NCBI GenBank assembly: GCA_964631745.1
Contig: CAZVWV010000001.1
Location: 11,341 to 75,340 of the forward strand
DNA length: 64,000 nt
Direction: 5' to 3'
From: CAZVWV01 sp964631745
Lineage (GTDB): Bacteria; Bdellovibrionota_C; UBA2361; JBGSMV01
The notes below the pieces were generated by a model. It saw only the letters and a program-made list of their open reading frames with translations. It was not told where the DNA came from and searched no databases. Both the position numbers and the translations under genes were made by a program. Below are positions 17,945-26,338 of the stretch, piece by piece (position 1 is the stretch's first letter; every line of letters begins with the position of its first letter).

Positions 17945-18715
17945 CTAAGACAGCTTGAGCTCTAGGAACTGTGCAATCAGCTTTCGCACCGTGTTTGCAC
18001 CGGCGCAGCCGTCTGAGGTCAGGCCCTGCTGACGTTGAAATTCCTTGATGGATTCCTTAAGGGTGGCATTTTCGTGGCCGAGGGCCTGAAGCACCGCTTT
18101 GGCGGCGGTTATTCGTTCTCTCTGCTGCGAGGAATTGTCGACAAATTCATCGCTGTAGTTAATCCTATCTACACCGCCCTCTTTAGTGCCAAGCCCACGC
18201 ACTAGTGGCATTACGCTTTGCCAAGCTTCGCTAATTTGTTGGTCTTGAAAATGTAGCTGGCCTTGATCGTGTAGCAACGTTGCAAGCGCTGCAAAAGTTG
18301 TGCTGCCGGAGCATTGCGTGGCTAACTCTTTGGCGCCCATGTGATGTTTCAATAGAGAGTTCTGGAGCCTTTGCACGTTACCCATCATAGCTTGGTCATA
18401 GATGCCATTTTCAGGTATGTGCTTTCCGGGCAACAACCCCGAGGCGTTTATCAGTTTCTGGTAGAGCTTTACGTATGGGTCCTCATATGTCGAGGCTTTC
18501 CCGCTCGGAGCATATATCGCTTTTTCAGGATACGTGATCAGTTGCCTGAGCAGAGTGCTTTCAGTGGATGAGAGACAAAGCTCCATGGGCTTGTTAAGGT
18601 GGGCCGGTGTCGGAGCTTTCGATTTGGGTGCCGTTTCAGTGTCTCTTGTTGCCCCGAGGGCAATGCCGGCAATTTCGACCGCGAGCTGACCTTGTGTGGA
18701 TACGAGAGTTGCCAT
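17945..18715 (-). CDS. Protein with peptidoglycan-binding-like repeats, function unknown
   Basis: I do not recognise the 256-residue protein as a whole. The C-terminus (LKESIKEFQRQQGLTSDG, then CAGANTVRKLIAQFL) looks like a PG_binding_1 repeat, and residues 80-130 (YVKLYQKLINASGLLPGKHI, NGIYDQAMMGNVQRLQ) look like a degenerate second one. The first 45 residues are Thr/Pro/Ala-rich and probably disordered. No Sec signal peptide is visible, which is odd for a wall-binding protein. AAGGAC precedes the ATG. It is the last of a minus-strand group with 18739 and 19541. Confidence 0.6.
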   Translation of the reverse strand: MATLVSTQGQLAVEIAGIALGATRDTETAPKSKAPTPAHLNKPMELCLSSTESTLLRQLITYPEKAIYAPSGKASTYEDPYVKLYQKLINASGLLPGKHIPENGIYDQAMMGNVQRLQNSLLKHHMGAKELATQCSGSTTFAALATLLHDQGQLHFQDQQISEAWQSVMPLVRGLGTKEGGVDRINYSDEFVDNSSQQRERITAAKAVLQALGHENATLKESIKEFQRQQGLTSDGCAGANTVRKLIAQFLELKLS

Positions 18716-18738
18716 AACCGTCCTTTAATAAAGTGACG

Positions 18739-18939
18739 CTAAGCGGCAAGCTTTAAGAGCGGAGCTTGTGAGGCTTCAACGAAGGTTATCCCTTCCGTCC
18801 GCATGGTTTCCCATTCTAGACTGTAGCGTTCGCCGTTTTCTATAACGATCGAAAGCCCAACATCGTCCATAGCAACAACGGTCGCCAAAAACGGTTTCCC
18901 AGCGATTGAAAACTCATAAACTGTACCAAGCTGAAGCAT
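18739..18939 (-). CDS. Small conserved-looking hypothetical protein
   Basis: This is a 66-residue protein of unknown function. A strong GGAGGT lies eight bases before the ATG, which is the main reason to believe it. The predicted fold is mostly beta strand (LGTVYEFSIAGKPFLATVVA, then VGLSIVIENGERYSLEWETM), like a small beta-barrel. It lies 23 bases before the PG-binding-like gene in the same direction, so the two probably share a transcript. Confidence 0.5.
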   Translation of the reverse strand: MLQLGTVYEFSIAGKPFLATVVAMDDVGLSIVIENGERYSLEWETMRTEGITFVEASQAPLLKLAA

Positions 18940-19099
18940 ATTAAGTTACCTCCGAATCAAAAACCTTCAGAAGGGTTATGGCGGGTTGAGGCAGGTTGGT
19001 GGCTTAAGGAGGGGAGGCATGCCGTGCAAGTTTCTGCCATGATTTTAGGGGATTAGCTGGCCTGAGCGTAATTGCTCATAAACTCAGGGTAGTTTCTTG

Positions 19100-19155
19100 C
19101 TCCGTGATCTCAGTGGTGAAAATATTAAGAATTTTTTACCACTGAGGTCACGGAG
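19100..19155. repeat. Stem-loop with 18-bp arms
   Basis: Arms at 19100-19117 and 19138-19155 pair at 17 of 18 positions (core CTCAGTGGT / ACCACTGAG) around a 20-base AT-rich loop. It stands beside the dispersed repeat copies at 19181-19440, in a gene-free stretch. The ACCACTGAGGTCACGGAG arm resembles a type of intergenic repeat common in bacterial genomes, but that is only an impression. Confidence 0.6.
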
Positions 19156-19180
19156 ATACACGGAGTTAATGAGTAGGTAC

Positions 19181-19309
19181 GTAGCCAGCACCTGCTCGCA
19201 CCTGGTGCTGCCTGTCGGCCAAACATTTAGTGCCACCCCGTGGCACCGGCCGACGAGGTCGTCGGCGCTCCGAATATCCTTGCCTCGCCCGGGGCTTTTG
19301 AGCAAACAA
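19181..19309 (-). repeat. Dispersed structured repeat, inverted copy
   Basis: Read on the minus strand this has the same parts in the same order as the complete copy at 49281-49517. These are the terminal TTTGCTCAAAAGCCCCGGGC, the GGAGCGCCGACGA hairpin, a GTGCCAC-GGG-GTGGCAC hairpin, and GGCAGCACCAGGTGCGAGCA. In the 49 kb copies the GTGCCAC hairpin is imperfect but mostly retained. The stretch 18940-19540 holds this, a partial second copy and the stem-loop at 19100. I see no credible gene in it. Confidence 0.75.
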
Positions 19310-19348
19310 GTCTGCGCGTAGCGGTTCTGAAAATCCGGGTAAAAGCGA

Positions 19349-19440
19349 AAGGCGGCGCCGAGTAAGAATATTCGGAGCGCCGACGACCTCGTCGGCCGGT
19401 GTGGGAAGTGGTGAGGCTGTGTAGGGCGTAGCCAGCACTG
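19349..19440 (+). repeat. Dispersed structured repeat, partial direct copy
   Basis: This half copy faces the copy at 19181-19309, sharing GCGGCGCCGAGTAAGAATAT and GGAGCGCCGACGACCTCGTC. Together the two make a large inverted repeat around 19329. The similarity fades after GGCCGGTGTGG, and the terminal inverted repeat is reduced. Confidence 0.6.
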
Positions 19441-19540
19441 CCGTTCAAATACTGAATCACCGACTATGCCGTGATAAAAATCTTGGCTGCGATGCCAGTA
19501 CGAGCCTGAGAACATCAAAGAACATCATAGCCGGAACGAT

Positions 19541-22500
19541 TTAACGCTCCCAATCCGAACCAAATTCCAGCCTGGACGACTCCGGTGTTGTTGGACTTGC
19601 TGGGGGTCCTTGCTGGATGATTGCTTCCTTCACGACTTCGGGCGTTCGGTTACTGCCGCCACTTTCTGTTCGGCCGCGCGTTCTAAGGCGCGTCAACAGT
19701 TCGCGTTCTTCTGCCTGCTGCTCGGAGTTTACAGGATCGAGTGTTAGCTCTCCACGCTCGCTCATTTCAAAATACCCGTCTGCCCCAGCCTCTTCGTGCC
19801 ATCGCAGCTTGGCCCCCTTCGTAATTCCCGCGAATCGGAATCTGCCGTGTTCCGTCTTTTCAAGTCCGCCGTACAGCTCTTTTAGCCAGCGATTCTTCTC
19901 TATGTTCTCGATAGTTTGCTCCCCGGACTCTTTGTCAGCTTTCAAAGTCGTGAAAAAGAACATAGCATCAACGGGCAGAATTAAAGCCTCGTTATCATTT
20001 TTGCCAATCACGAGGTACTCGCCATGGCGGACAGCCTCGTTAAGTGTATATCTTCCTTCAGTTTCCGGCGAGCGTGTAACACTGCAAAACCCGAAGGTAA
20101 GCCCAGCCGCCCCGAGGGCAGCGACTAACTCTTTCCGATCTCGACTTATTGCAGGGCCGGTATGACTTTGCCACCACTTGTTCATGACCGAAAGTGCATC
20201 GGTCTCAACCTGATTAGTCACAGGAGGAGCTTCGCCTGACATGCTCGCCTCAGGAGCCATCCCCTGCGCATCCTTTTCTAGAACGTTCCCCAACACAGCG
20301 CCGGTTGGCACGGGCGGCGGAGTTGGTTCAGTTTCTATGATTTGCTGCGCTGGTTGCGCTTCCTGACCGGCTTGACCTGCCTGCGCCGGTTGGTTGCTAT
20401 CCATCTCTGCTACCAATCTGGCTGCGTAAGACTCCAGGTTTTGTGAAATATCACGCGGGATAAAACCACCTGTCCCTTGCTGCCCGTACGCAACTGCCTC
20501 CAATATAGCCCGTTTGGCAACTTCAAGTTTAGCTTCCTCTGTTAGCGTGTAAAAGTCTACAGATTCTGTCGTCAAAATACTCTTAAGCTGCTTCTCGTAG
20601 CCATAAACATCTTGAGTTAAGGCATAGTCATCATGTTCATCCGCTTCAAGATCCTCACCAGCCGCCATACCTGTCTCGCGCGTGTCGTCATCCTCCGACG
20701 CTGAACGTTGTGAGTTGTCCTCAGCGCCAGCGCCGGTCTCCGTCTGCTGCGGAGTTACGCCGGGCTCTTCCGCCGGACTTTCCTGCTCATTTCGCTTATC
20801 TTTCCCTGAAGCTTCGAACAACAATCCGCGACGTTCGCTTTGGCTGAGCGCTATTGTTGGGCCGTGCAGCAGGAACCGTGCAAAGCTCGCAAACGGATTG
20901 CCGCCTCTACCACCGTGGCCGGTGGTATCAGCCGGAACCTCGGCCGCAGGATTTCCAAGCCCCGCGCCATGGTCAGCCAATCCGTTCTGAGCTGCATCGC
21001 CGCCGTTACCAAATTGCGGGAAATGAAGCCCTTTCCACCAGTTTTGCCAGCCGCCTTTTGGATTAACATCTGCGGAATTGCCTGGAACCGTGCCGTGGCC
21101 GCCACTGCCAAGCTTGCCGGCCTCCGGCGCTACGCCGCCGTGCCCCGCACCACCATTCCCAGCAACAGCATCGGCACTTGCACCATCATGCGCCGTGCTT
21201 ATGGCGTCGGAAATTCCCGCATGGTCTCCGATGTGTAACTGGTTGCCGAGCGCGCTCGCAAAAGGTTTCACAACATGCACGCCGTTCTCTTGGGAGACAA
21301 TCTCGGCGGCGGCCACGTATTTGCAGTGAGATAAGCCACCCTCTTGAAGAAGGCGATGATAAAGATCTGAATTTCGATCGAGATAAGTCAATCCGTCCGC
21401 CGAGGGTTGCAAAAAGTGTCCCTGCCCATCGCCTGTGACGATGTAAGTCCCTACCTTGTCTTGGCCAAGAAGCTCTCTGATATTGGCAAAGAGTCCGTCG
21501 TGGAAGGAGGGATGTTCTCGCATCCCCTGAATGTCAAAAACTAAGCCCCGATCGTTTTCCCAAACTTTTAGCTGAAGTTCATTCCCATCGGGTAGAATCG
21601 TATCTTGATCGTACCAACCCAGAACATGAACCTGAACATGCTGCGAATCGGCAATGTGGCTCGAGAGAGTCGCAGAATCAGGAAGCGCGGACTGAGCAGT
21701 GCTCGCGGAGTTGTCGGGATGCAGGACGCTAGTTAGCCATTTAGTGACCTGACTACGCCCGTTTCCGTCATCTAATACTGTGGCGTTAGTAGTCATGGCG
21801 GAAGAAGTGGCGGAGTGGGCGGTATTGGCCGCAACGGATGGGGCGTCGGCGCTGTCGTCTGCAGCGGGAATATCATGAAAAGTCAACGCTGCGTGCGTGC
21901 CTCTTACTTGGGGGGGCGTACCCGTGTGTGCTGCGACGTTGGGGGTCTCTTGCGAGGGGTGCTGATTTTGGACAAGCTCGCCCAAGTTGTTTGCCCCGGA
22001 AGCGACGCTATTGTGGTGAGAGAGGTGAGAGATGCCAGACGCGGCCATCCCTACAGCCATCGAGCCCACGCCGAAGGCCAACGCAGTTCCAGCAGAGAAT
22101 AAAAACGCCTGCACTACCTCCTTTCGTTTAAACAAAAGAGTTTGTTCTTCTACGGCCTTTGCACCTTGGTTTAACTCGTCAATAAATTTGTCTCCGGCGC
22201 CGAACAAAATCTTGTCAAAGGCCTCTTTAGATGTGATTCGCCCTTGTTTTGTAAGACTATCGAATATCCGGCTCTTTGCCTCGGCCACCGTACGATACAA
22301 ATGAAGCTGATTTATATCGACCGAGGTCGTATCATCGTAAGAGATATAATCATGTCCAACGTGAGCGCCGTAATATCGGCGTGCCTCAATTTCGGCGATG
22401 CTTTCAATGGCTTCACTGATAGCCTGTTCCGAATCTGGCTGTTGTGAGAATGCTTTGAATTTTTCACTTAAGTTTCCCAATAATTCTGAGGCCCGCTTCT

Positions 22501-24055
22501 GATTATGGTGCAGCTTGTTGAGGTTTTCGCTGCCAAGGCGTTTACCCAACAGATCGGCTCTGCCTATATAACGGCCCTCGACCTTTCTAGAGTTTAAAGT
22601 CTCGCGCGCCCTCATAGTTCTGATATCATCTTTGACTTTATCCTTCTTGCGCACGGCTCCCACAGCACCAGCCACGGCTGCTGTTCCAAAAAGTCCAGCA
22701 AATGAAGCCAGAGCTACGCGTATCGGTTGGAGCGCTACCATATTAACGGGGATACTAGCCACCGAATAAATCAAACCGATCGAAGCCGGATTAAGCACCA
22801 ACGACAACCCAGTGCGTTCTGTGAACTTCACGACCTTGTCAACGAAATCTATACGCCGCTCTTCGTTGATTCCACGCGCGGCTTTGCCTAAGGTGATGTG
22901 TAACTTGGTGTGCTCAAGATTAACAGTGTGGCCGGCAGCATGCGCGCTGCGGAGCTTTTCGGCAGTTTGGAAGAGGTCGTCGCAACAGTTTTGGGTGGCA
23001 CTTAGCAACTTGGGCTCGGTTTCCTGAATTCCAGCGAGGATCTCCTGCTTGGCAGTTTCAAAATTGGCGCGACCGGAGATGTTTCCGATGGCGTACTGCT
23101 GAAGCAGATCTTTAAGTTTCACCTCCGCTTCGGAGTTATTGAGTACGTTGGAAGCCTCGTGCCTGCTAAGAGCATCTAGATGGAATCGAGCGATCAAAGC
23201 CGCGCGCGAACTTTCCGGAAGCTCCATAAAATCCGCACCAGTTGCAGCCGTGGTGGACCGGCTCCGGTGCATAGGGCTAGTTATTCGCTTACCGAATTTA
23301 ACCAGCCCCGACCGCAGACGCTGCAAAAAGTTACCGTCAGCGGCGGGGGTATTCTCAGGAGTTGCCGCAGGGGTCTGAGGAGTGGCAGGAGCCGCCACCA
23401 ATCCGGCAGCGGTGTTTAGCTCAGTGTAGATCTCGTTTTTAGCCTGGCTGATGTAACGTTGCTTGAAATAGTCCTCCAGCATATGGCAGAAGGTGCGTGT
23501 GAAGAAGTTCCCGCTGGTAAGGCGCGCATGTAACTTTTCTTCAGCGCGTTCGCGCGCGAAGAAATCAATTCTCTCCTTGATGTCTATTATGCCAATTCTA
23601 ATTTCGCCCGGCGCAGTTTCCTCGCTTTGCGTCGGCTCTTGGGTAGGGGTCGTTACCGGCACGGGCGGGGGCGTTGGCGCAGTGGCTTCGGTTAAGGGAT
23701 TTGCGTCTGATTCTGGGGTGGGTGCGGCAGATTGCGGTTGTTGCTCCGACTCTTGGCCCAGAGTTGTGGGCTCCTGTGTGTCTGCCTGGAGTGGATCTCT
23801 CCGTTCAGATGAATCCCGTAACAACGGCCTTTCGCCCTGACCTTCCATCTGGCCGCTCTCATTTTCCGATAGTGGGGCGGTACATTCAACTTCAGTATCC
23901 TCGTGAGGACTTGATTGCGGCGTTTCGGGGACAAATGCTCCGCTGGAGTCCTCCCTAAGGGCTATTGCGTGCGTCACGTCTGGAGGCGTACCTCCCTTCC
24001 CTTGCTGTTCTACTGGAGTTTCCCCAACGCTTCCAACAATTATCTGCGTACCCAT
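19541..24055 (-). CDS. Very large protein of unknown function with two hydrophobic regions
   Basis: I do not recognise this 1504-residue protein. Residues 1-150 are low-complexity (Pro, Thr, Glu, Gln) and lack a signal peptide. Residues 150-400 are charged helices. Hydrophobic segments lie near 415-470 (LVLNPASIGLIYSVASIPVN) and 645-680 (VVQAFLFSAGTALAFGVGSM), separated by a helical region. Residues 690-1130 are Gly/Ala/Ser/His-rich and probably disordered, and a compact domain may follow near 1270-1430. It could be a membrane-anchored scaffold or an exported protein. It is preceded at 61 bases by a small gene (24116) in the same direction. The gene is intact and without a frameshift. Confidence 0.7.
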   Translation of the reverse strand: MGTQIIVGSVGETPVEQQGKGGTPPDVTHAIALREDSSGAFVPETPQSSPHEDTEVECTAPLSENESGQMEGQGERPLLRDSSERRDPLQADTQEPTTLGQESEQQPQSAAPTPESDANPLTEATAPTPPPVPVTTPTQEPTQSEETAPGEIRIGIIDIKERIDFFARERAEEKLHARLTSGNFFTRTFCHMLEDYFKQRYISQAKNEIYTELNTAAGLVAAPATPQTPAATPENTPAADGNFLQRLRSGLVKFGKRITSPMHRSRSTTAATGADFMELPESSRAALIARFHLDALSRHEASNVLNNSEAEVKLKDLLQQYAIGNISGRANFETAKQEILAGIQETEPKLLSATQNCCDDLFQTAEKLRSAHAAGHTVNLEHTKLHITLGKAARGINEERRIDFVDKVVKFTERTGLSLVLNPASIGLIYSVASIPVNMVALQPIRVALASFAGLFGTAAVAGAVGAVRKKDKVKDDIRTMRARETLNSRKVEGRYIGRADLLGKRLGSENLNKLHHNQKRASELLGNLSEKFKAFSQQPDSEQAISEAIESIAEIEARRYYGAHVGHDYISYDDTTSVDINQLHLYRTVAEAKSRIFDSLTKQGRITSKEAFDKILFGAGDKFIDELNQGAKAVEEQTLLFKRKEVVQAFLFSAGTALAFGVGSMAVGMAASGISHLSHHNSVASGANNLGELVQNQHPSQETPNVAAHTGTPPQVRGTHAALTFHDIPAADDSADAPSVAANTAHSATSSAMTTNATVLDDGNGRSQVTKWLTSVLHPDNSASTAQSALPDSATLSSHIADSQHVQVHVLGWYDQDTILPDGNELQLKVWENDRGLVFDIQGMREHPSFHDGLFANIRELLGQDKVGTYIVTGDGQGHFLQPSADGLTYLDRNSDLYHRLLQEGGLSHCKYVAAAEIVSQENGVHVVKPFASALGNQLHIGDHAGISDAISTAHDGASADAVAGNGGAGHGGVAPEAGKLGSGGHGTVPGNSADVNPKGGWQNWWKGLHFPQFGNGGDAAQNGLADHGAGLGNPAAEVPADTTGHGGRGGNPFASFARFLLHGPTIALSQSERRGLLFEASGKDKRNEQESPAEEPGVTPQQTETGAGAEDNSQRSASEDDDTRETGMAAGEDLEADEHDDYALTQDVYGYEKQLKSILTTESVDFYTLTEEAKLEVAKRAILEAVAYGQQGTGGFIPRDISQNLESYAARLVAEMDSNQPAQAGQAGQEAQPAQQIIETEPTPPPVPTGAVLGNVLEKDAQGMAPEASMSGEAPPVTNQVETDALSVMNKWWQSHTGPAISRDRKELVAALGAAGLTFGFCSVTRSPETEGRYTLNEAVRHGEYLVIGKNDNEALILPVDAMFFFTTLKADKESGEQTIENIEKNRWLKELYGGLEKTEHGRFRFAGITKGAKLRWHEEAGADGYFEMSERGELTLDPVNSEQQAEERELLTRLRTRGRTESGGSNRTPEVVKEAIIQQGPPASPTTPESSRLEFGSDWER

Positions 24056-24115
24056 TCCCCTAACTCCACCAAACTACAAAAACTTCCCTGTAATCCCACA
24101 ATCCCGCACTAATCC

Positions 24116-24433
24116 CTAATTCGGAATAAACTTACTTCGAAACTCCAGCATCGATCCCGCAATGATATTCTCAATATTCGGGATACTCTCTTTAATCACG
24201 GCCTGAATCTTCTCAAGATTAGCGCGGTTCTCGACTAAGGCCTCAATCGCGCGGCACTTCTCCGCCGTCAGGCGCCTTGTAATTTCGCCAGTAATCTTGG
24301 CTTTCAAAGTTGATTTAAGATCCGCCACCAAGATCTGCCGCACTTCGGGCGCCAGGTCACTCAGATCGCTATCGTCGATAATCTCATTTAAAAACTGTTC
24401 GACCTCTCTCGGTTCGACCAAATCGTATTGCAT
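24116..24433 (-). CDS. Small helical protein resembling DUF5663
   Basis: The 105-residue, all-helical acidic protein has an N-terminal pattern (FLNEIIDDSDLSDLAPEVRQ, then LKAKITGEITRRLTAE) like the DUF5663 family of unknown function. The match is from memory and moderate. AGGAGCC precedes the ATG. It lies directly upstream of the 1504-residue gene and is likely co-transcribed with it, so the pair may work together. Confidence 0.5.
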   Translation of the reverse strand: MQYDLVEPREVEQFLNEIIDDSDLSDLAPEVRQILVADLKSTLKAKITGEITRRLTAEKCRAIEALVENRANLEKIQAVIKESIPNIENIIAGSMLEFRSKFIPN

Positions 24434-24727
24434 ACAGGGCTCCTAAAAACACGTCTCTTACTATTCAGGTTATTGGGACAGGTAGTAAGAACGTATACTA
24501 ACGAAACAATAAATGTTTCTGGGTTCTTACGCAAAAAAAGTGTGGGCTCGCATCGAGAGGGGGCTGTAAGTTCAAGTAATGTCTAGGGCTGCGAGTATTT
24601 TGCAACGTGCAGTAGAGTAGCCACCGGATACCGGCTAAAATGCTCTTAGACTTCTCGTCCGAAGGCAGTTAACTTTACTAGCCCATGCCAAAACGCGCTG
24701 AAGGGTATGCCTCATATCTCTTTTCTG
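24434..24727. other. Gene-free stretch between divergent genes
   Basis: About 290 bases between the divergent 24116 and 24765 genes show no credible reading frame, RNA gene or strong hairpin. It must hold the promoter for the minus-strand pair. Only the plus-strand promoter at 24728-24756 is clear. Confidence 0.5.
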
Positions 24728-24756
24728 TTGAGAATTCATACGGGGCCAACTATGCT
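24728..24756 (+). promoter_or_regulatory. Promoter of the orphan antitoxin-like gene
   Basis: TTGAGA (24728-24733), a 17-base spacer and TATGCT (24751-24756) fit a housekeeping promoter. The ATG follows the -10 box by only eight bases and there is no ribosome site, so the transcript is probably leaderless. Confidence 0.5.
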
Positions 24757-24764
24757 GTATAAAT

Positions 24765-25028
24765 ATGAAACGAAATCAACTCGATTTACAGGCCGAGGCT
24801 GTTTCGGTATTGGAGGAGTTTGAGAGAGTCAGCAGGACGTCTCTCTCGAAACTTATTCGTGACTCTGTCGATCAGCTGAGCAACAACCTTGGAGTATTGC
24901 TCTCGACGCATTCTATCCGACCGCAAAGTGAGAGTGTCCTAAGCAGGTTAATTGGACTGGTACCATCGGGCACTGCTGGTTCAACAGATTATGCTCGCCG
25001 TTCAGACCGAGAATACTTGAAGGATTGA
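24765..25028 (+). CDS. Orphan ribbon-helix-helix antitoxin-like protein
   Basis: This is an 87-residue protein. QLDLQAEAVSVLEEFERVSR and TSLSKLIRDSVDQLS suggest a ribbon-helix-helix DNA-binding part, and the end DYARRSDREYLKD resembles the C-terminal tail of VapB-type antitoxins that dock into a PIN toxin. No toxin gene follows: only 83 bases separate it from the convergent bkd E2 gene. It may be a remnant whose toxin was lost, or an antitoxin acting on a toxin elsewhere. Confidence 0.5.
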   Translation: MKRNQLDLQAEAVSVLEEFERVSRTSLSKLIRDSVDQLSNNLGVLLSTHSIRPQSESVLSRLIGLVPSGTAGSTDYARRSDREYLKD

Positions 25029-25111
25029 GAGGCGAAATTTAAGAACGCATGAAAATCTAGCAGCTGAGTCAATCATCCCGGTTGCTGTCCGGGACGGTGC
25101 CACGAAAACAA

Positions 25112-26335
25112 TCACGCCCGGGGCGCACTCAAAGCCTCAACAAACACTGATAAAAACTTATTGGCGCTAAAGCCGTCCATTACGCGGTGATCTATGGTTA
25201 AAGTCACGTAGCACATAGGGCGGATCTCCGGAGTTTCTACGCCGTTCCGTTCTATAACCTTATACCGCTTCTCAACTTTACCGATTCCTAAAATGGCTGA
25301 CTGCGGAGTGTTTATGATTATGGGCGCGGCCAGCAAGCTGCCGCTCACGCCGTGATTGGAGATCGTAAATGTTCCGCCCTGAACATCTCTGGGCTCAAGC
25401 TTGCCAGCGCGGGCTTTTTGGCTGAGGTCGCTTAGCGCTTTGGCGAGCTCAAAGAGATCTAGATCTTGGGCTTTTTGAATTACGGGCACGACCAGGCCAT
25501 CTTGCTCAAGGGCGGTGGCGATGCCGATATTGATATCGGAGAATAACTCTAGCTCGTCCGGATGCCAACTGGAATTGGCCTCAGGCACGGCTTTAAGAGC
25601 TGCCACGGCGGCTTGCACGAAATAGGAGGTGTAAGTTAAGCGCGCACCGCGGGCTTCGAACTCGTTTTTTTTGCTTTCACGATCTGCCAGCATTGGTCCC
25701 AGGTCTGCTTCGAAAACTGAAGTAACGTGCGGAACGTTGGCTAAGCTTTCTGCCATATGGCGCGCCACGCTTTTTCGCATTGCGGAATGGCGCAGACGCC
25801 TGCTTGGAACTGCCTGGCTGGAGGGAGCAGAGGAGGGCGCGTTGGCGCTCCCGGCCAAATATCGCTCTACGTCTTCGTGCGTGATGCGCCCGCCTTTTCC
25901 GGTGCCTGCAATTCTTGAGGGATCGATATTATGCTGATTCAATAACTTTCTTACCGCCGGGCTTAAATCTAATTGGGAAGAGGTTCCTGATGAGGTAGTC
26001 GGCGAGTTTGTCGGCGAAGTACTCACACATGGGTTCCTGTTCGAAGTAAGCTCCTTCTCGGGTGCGTTCGGCGATACCGACCCTGCGCCAGCTTGGGTGC
26101 TAACAATTCCTAAGACTTCCCCCGGAAAAACTTCCTGTCCTTCCTCTTTTCGAATTTCGCTCAGCACTCCGGCGGCGGGCGAGGCGATTTCGACGCTTAC
26201 TTTGTCGGTGCTGAGTTCTAGTATGGGCTCGTGTTGTTTAACCGGATCGCCCACTTTCTTTAGCCATTTTCCTATTAACGACTGGGTGCCTTCCTGGTTT
26301 TCAGCGGGCATCAAGATTTCGTGTGCGCCTGACAT
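25112..26335 (-). CDS. bkdB: Dihydrolipoamide acyltransferase (E2) of a branched-chain 2-oxo acid dehydrogenase
   Basis: E2 carries the acyl group from E1 to CoA. The 407 residues contain one lipoyl domain (STDKVSVEIASPAAG, Lys near 45), a Thr/Ser/Pro linker, an E3-binding domain (SPAVRKLLNQHNIDPSRIAG then GKGGRITHEDVERYL, about 125-160) and the catalytic domain ending in TIDHRVMDGFSANKF, with the active-site His in HRVMDG. It starts 3 bases after the E1 stop. Substrate assignment rests on the E1 type and the catabolic context, so a general 2-oxo acid E2 is possible. No E3 gene is nearby. Confidence 0.88.
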   Translation of the reverse strand: MSGAHEILMPAENQEGTQSLIGKWLKKVGDPVKQHEPILELSTDKVSVEIASPAAGVLSEIRKEEGQEVFPGEVLGIVSTQAGAGSVSPNAPEKELTSNRNPCVSTSPTNSPTTSSGTSSQLDLSPAVRKLLNQHNIDPSRIAGTGKGGRITHEDVERYLAGSANAPSSAPSSQAVPSRRLRHSAMRKSVARHMAESLANVPHVTSVFEADLGPMLADRESKKNEFEARGARLTYTSYFVQAAVAALKAVPEANSSWHPDELELFSDINIGIATALEQDGLVVPVIQKAQDLDLFELAKALSDLSQKARAGKLEPRDVQGGTFTISNHGVSGSLLAAPIIINTPQSAILGIGKVEKRYKVIERNGVETPEIRPMCYVTLTIDHRVMDGFSANKFLSVFVEALSAPRA

Positions 26336-26338
26336 CTC

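Noticed and set aside
19084..19518. Several overlapping frames across the repeats near 19 kb
   Set aside because: They translate the inverted repeats and lack ribosome sites.
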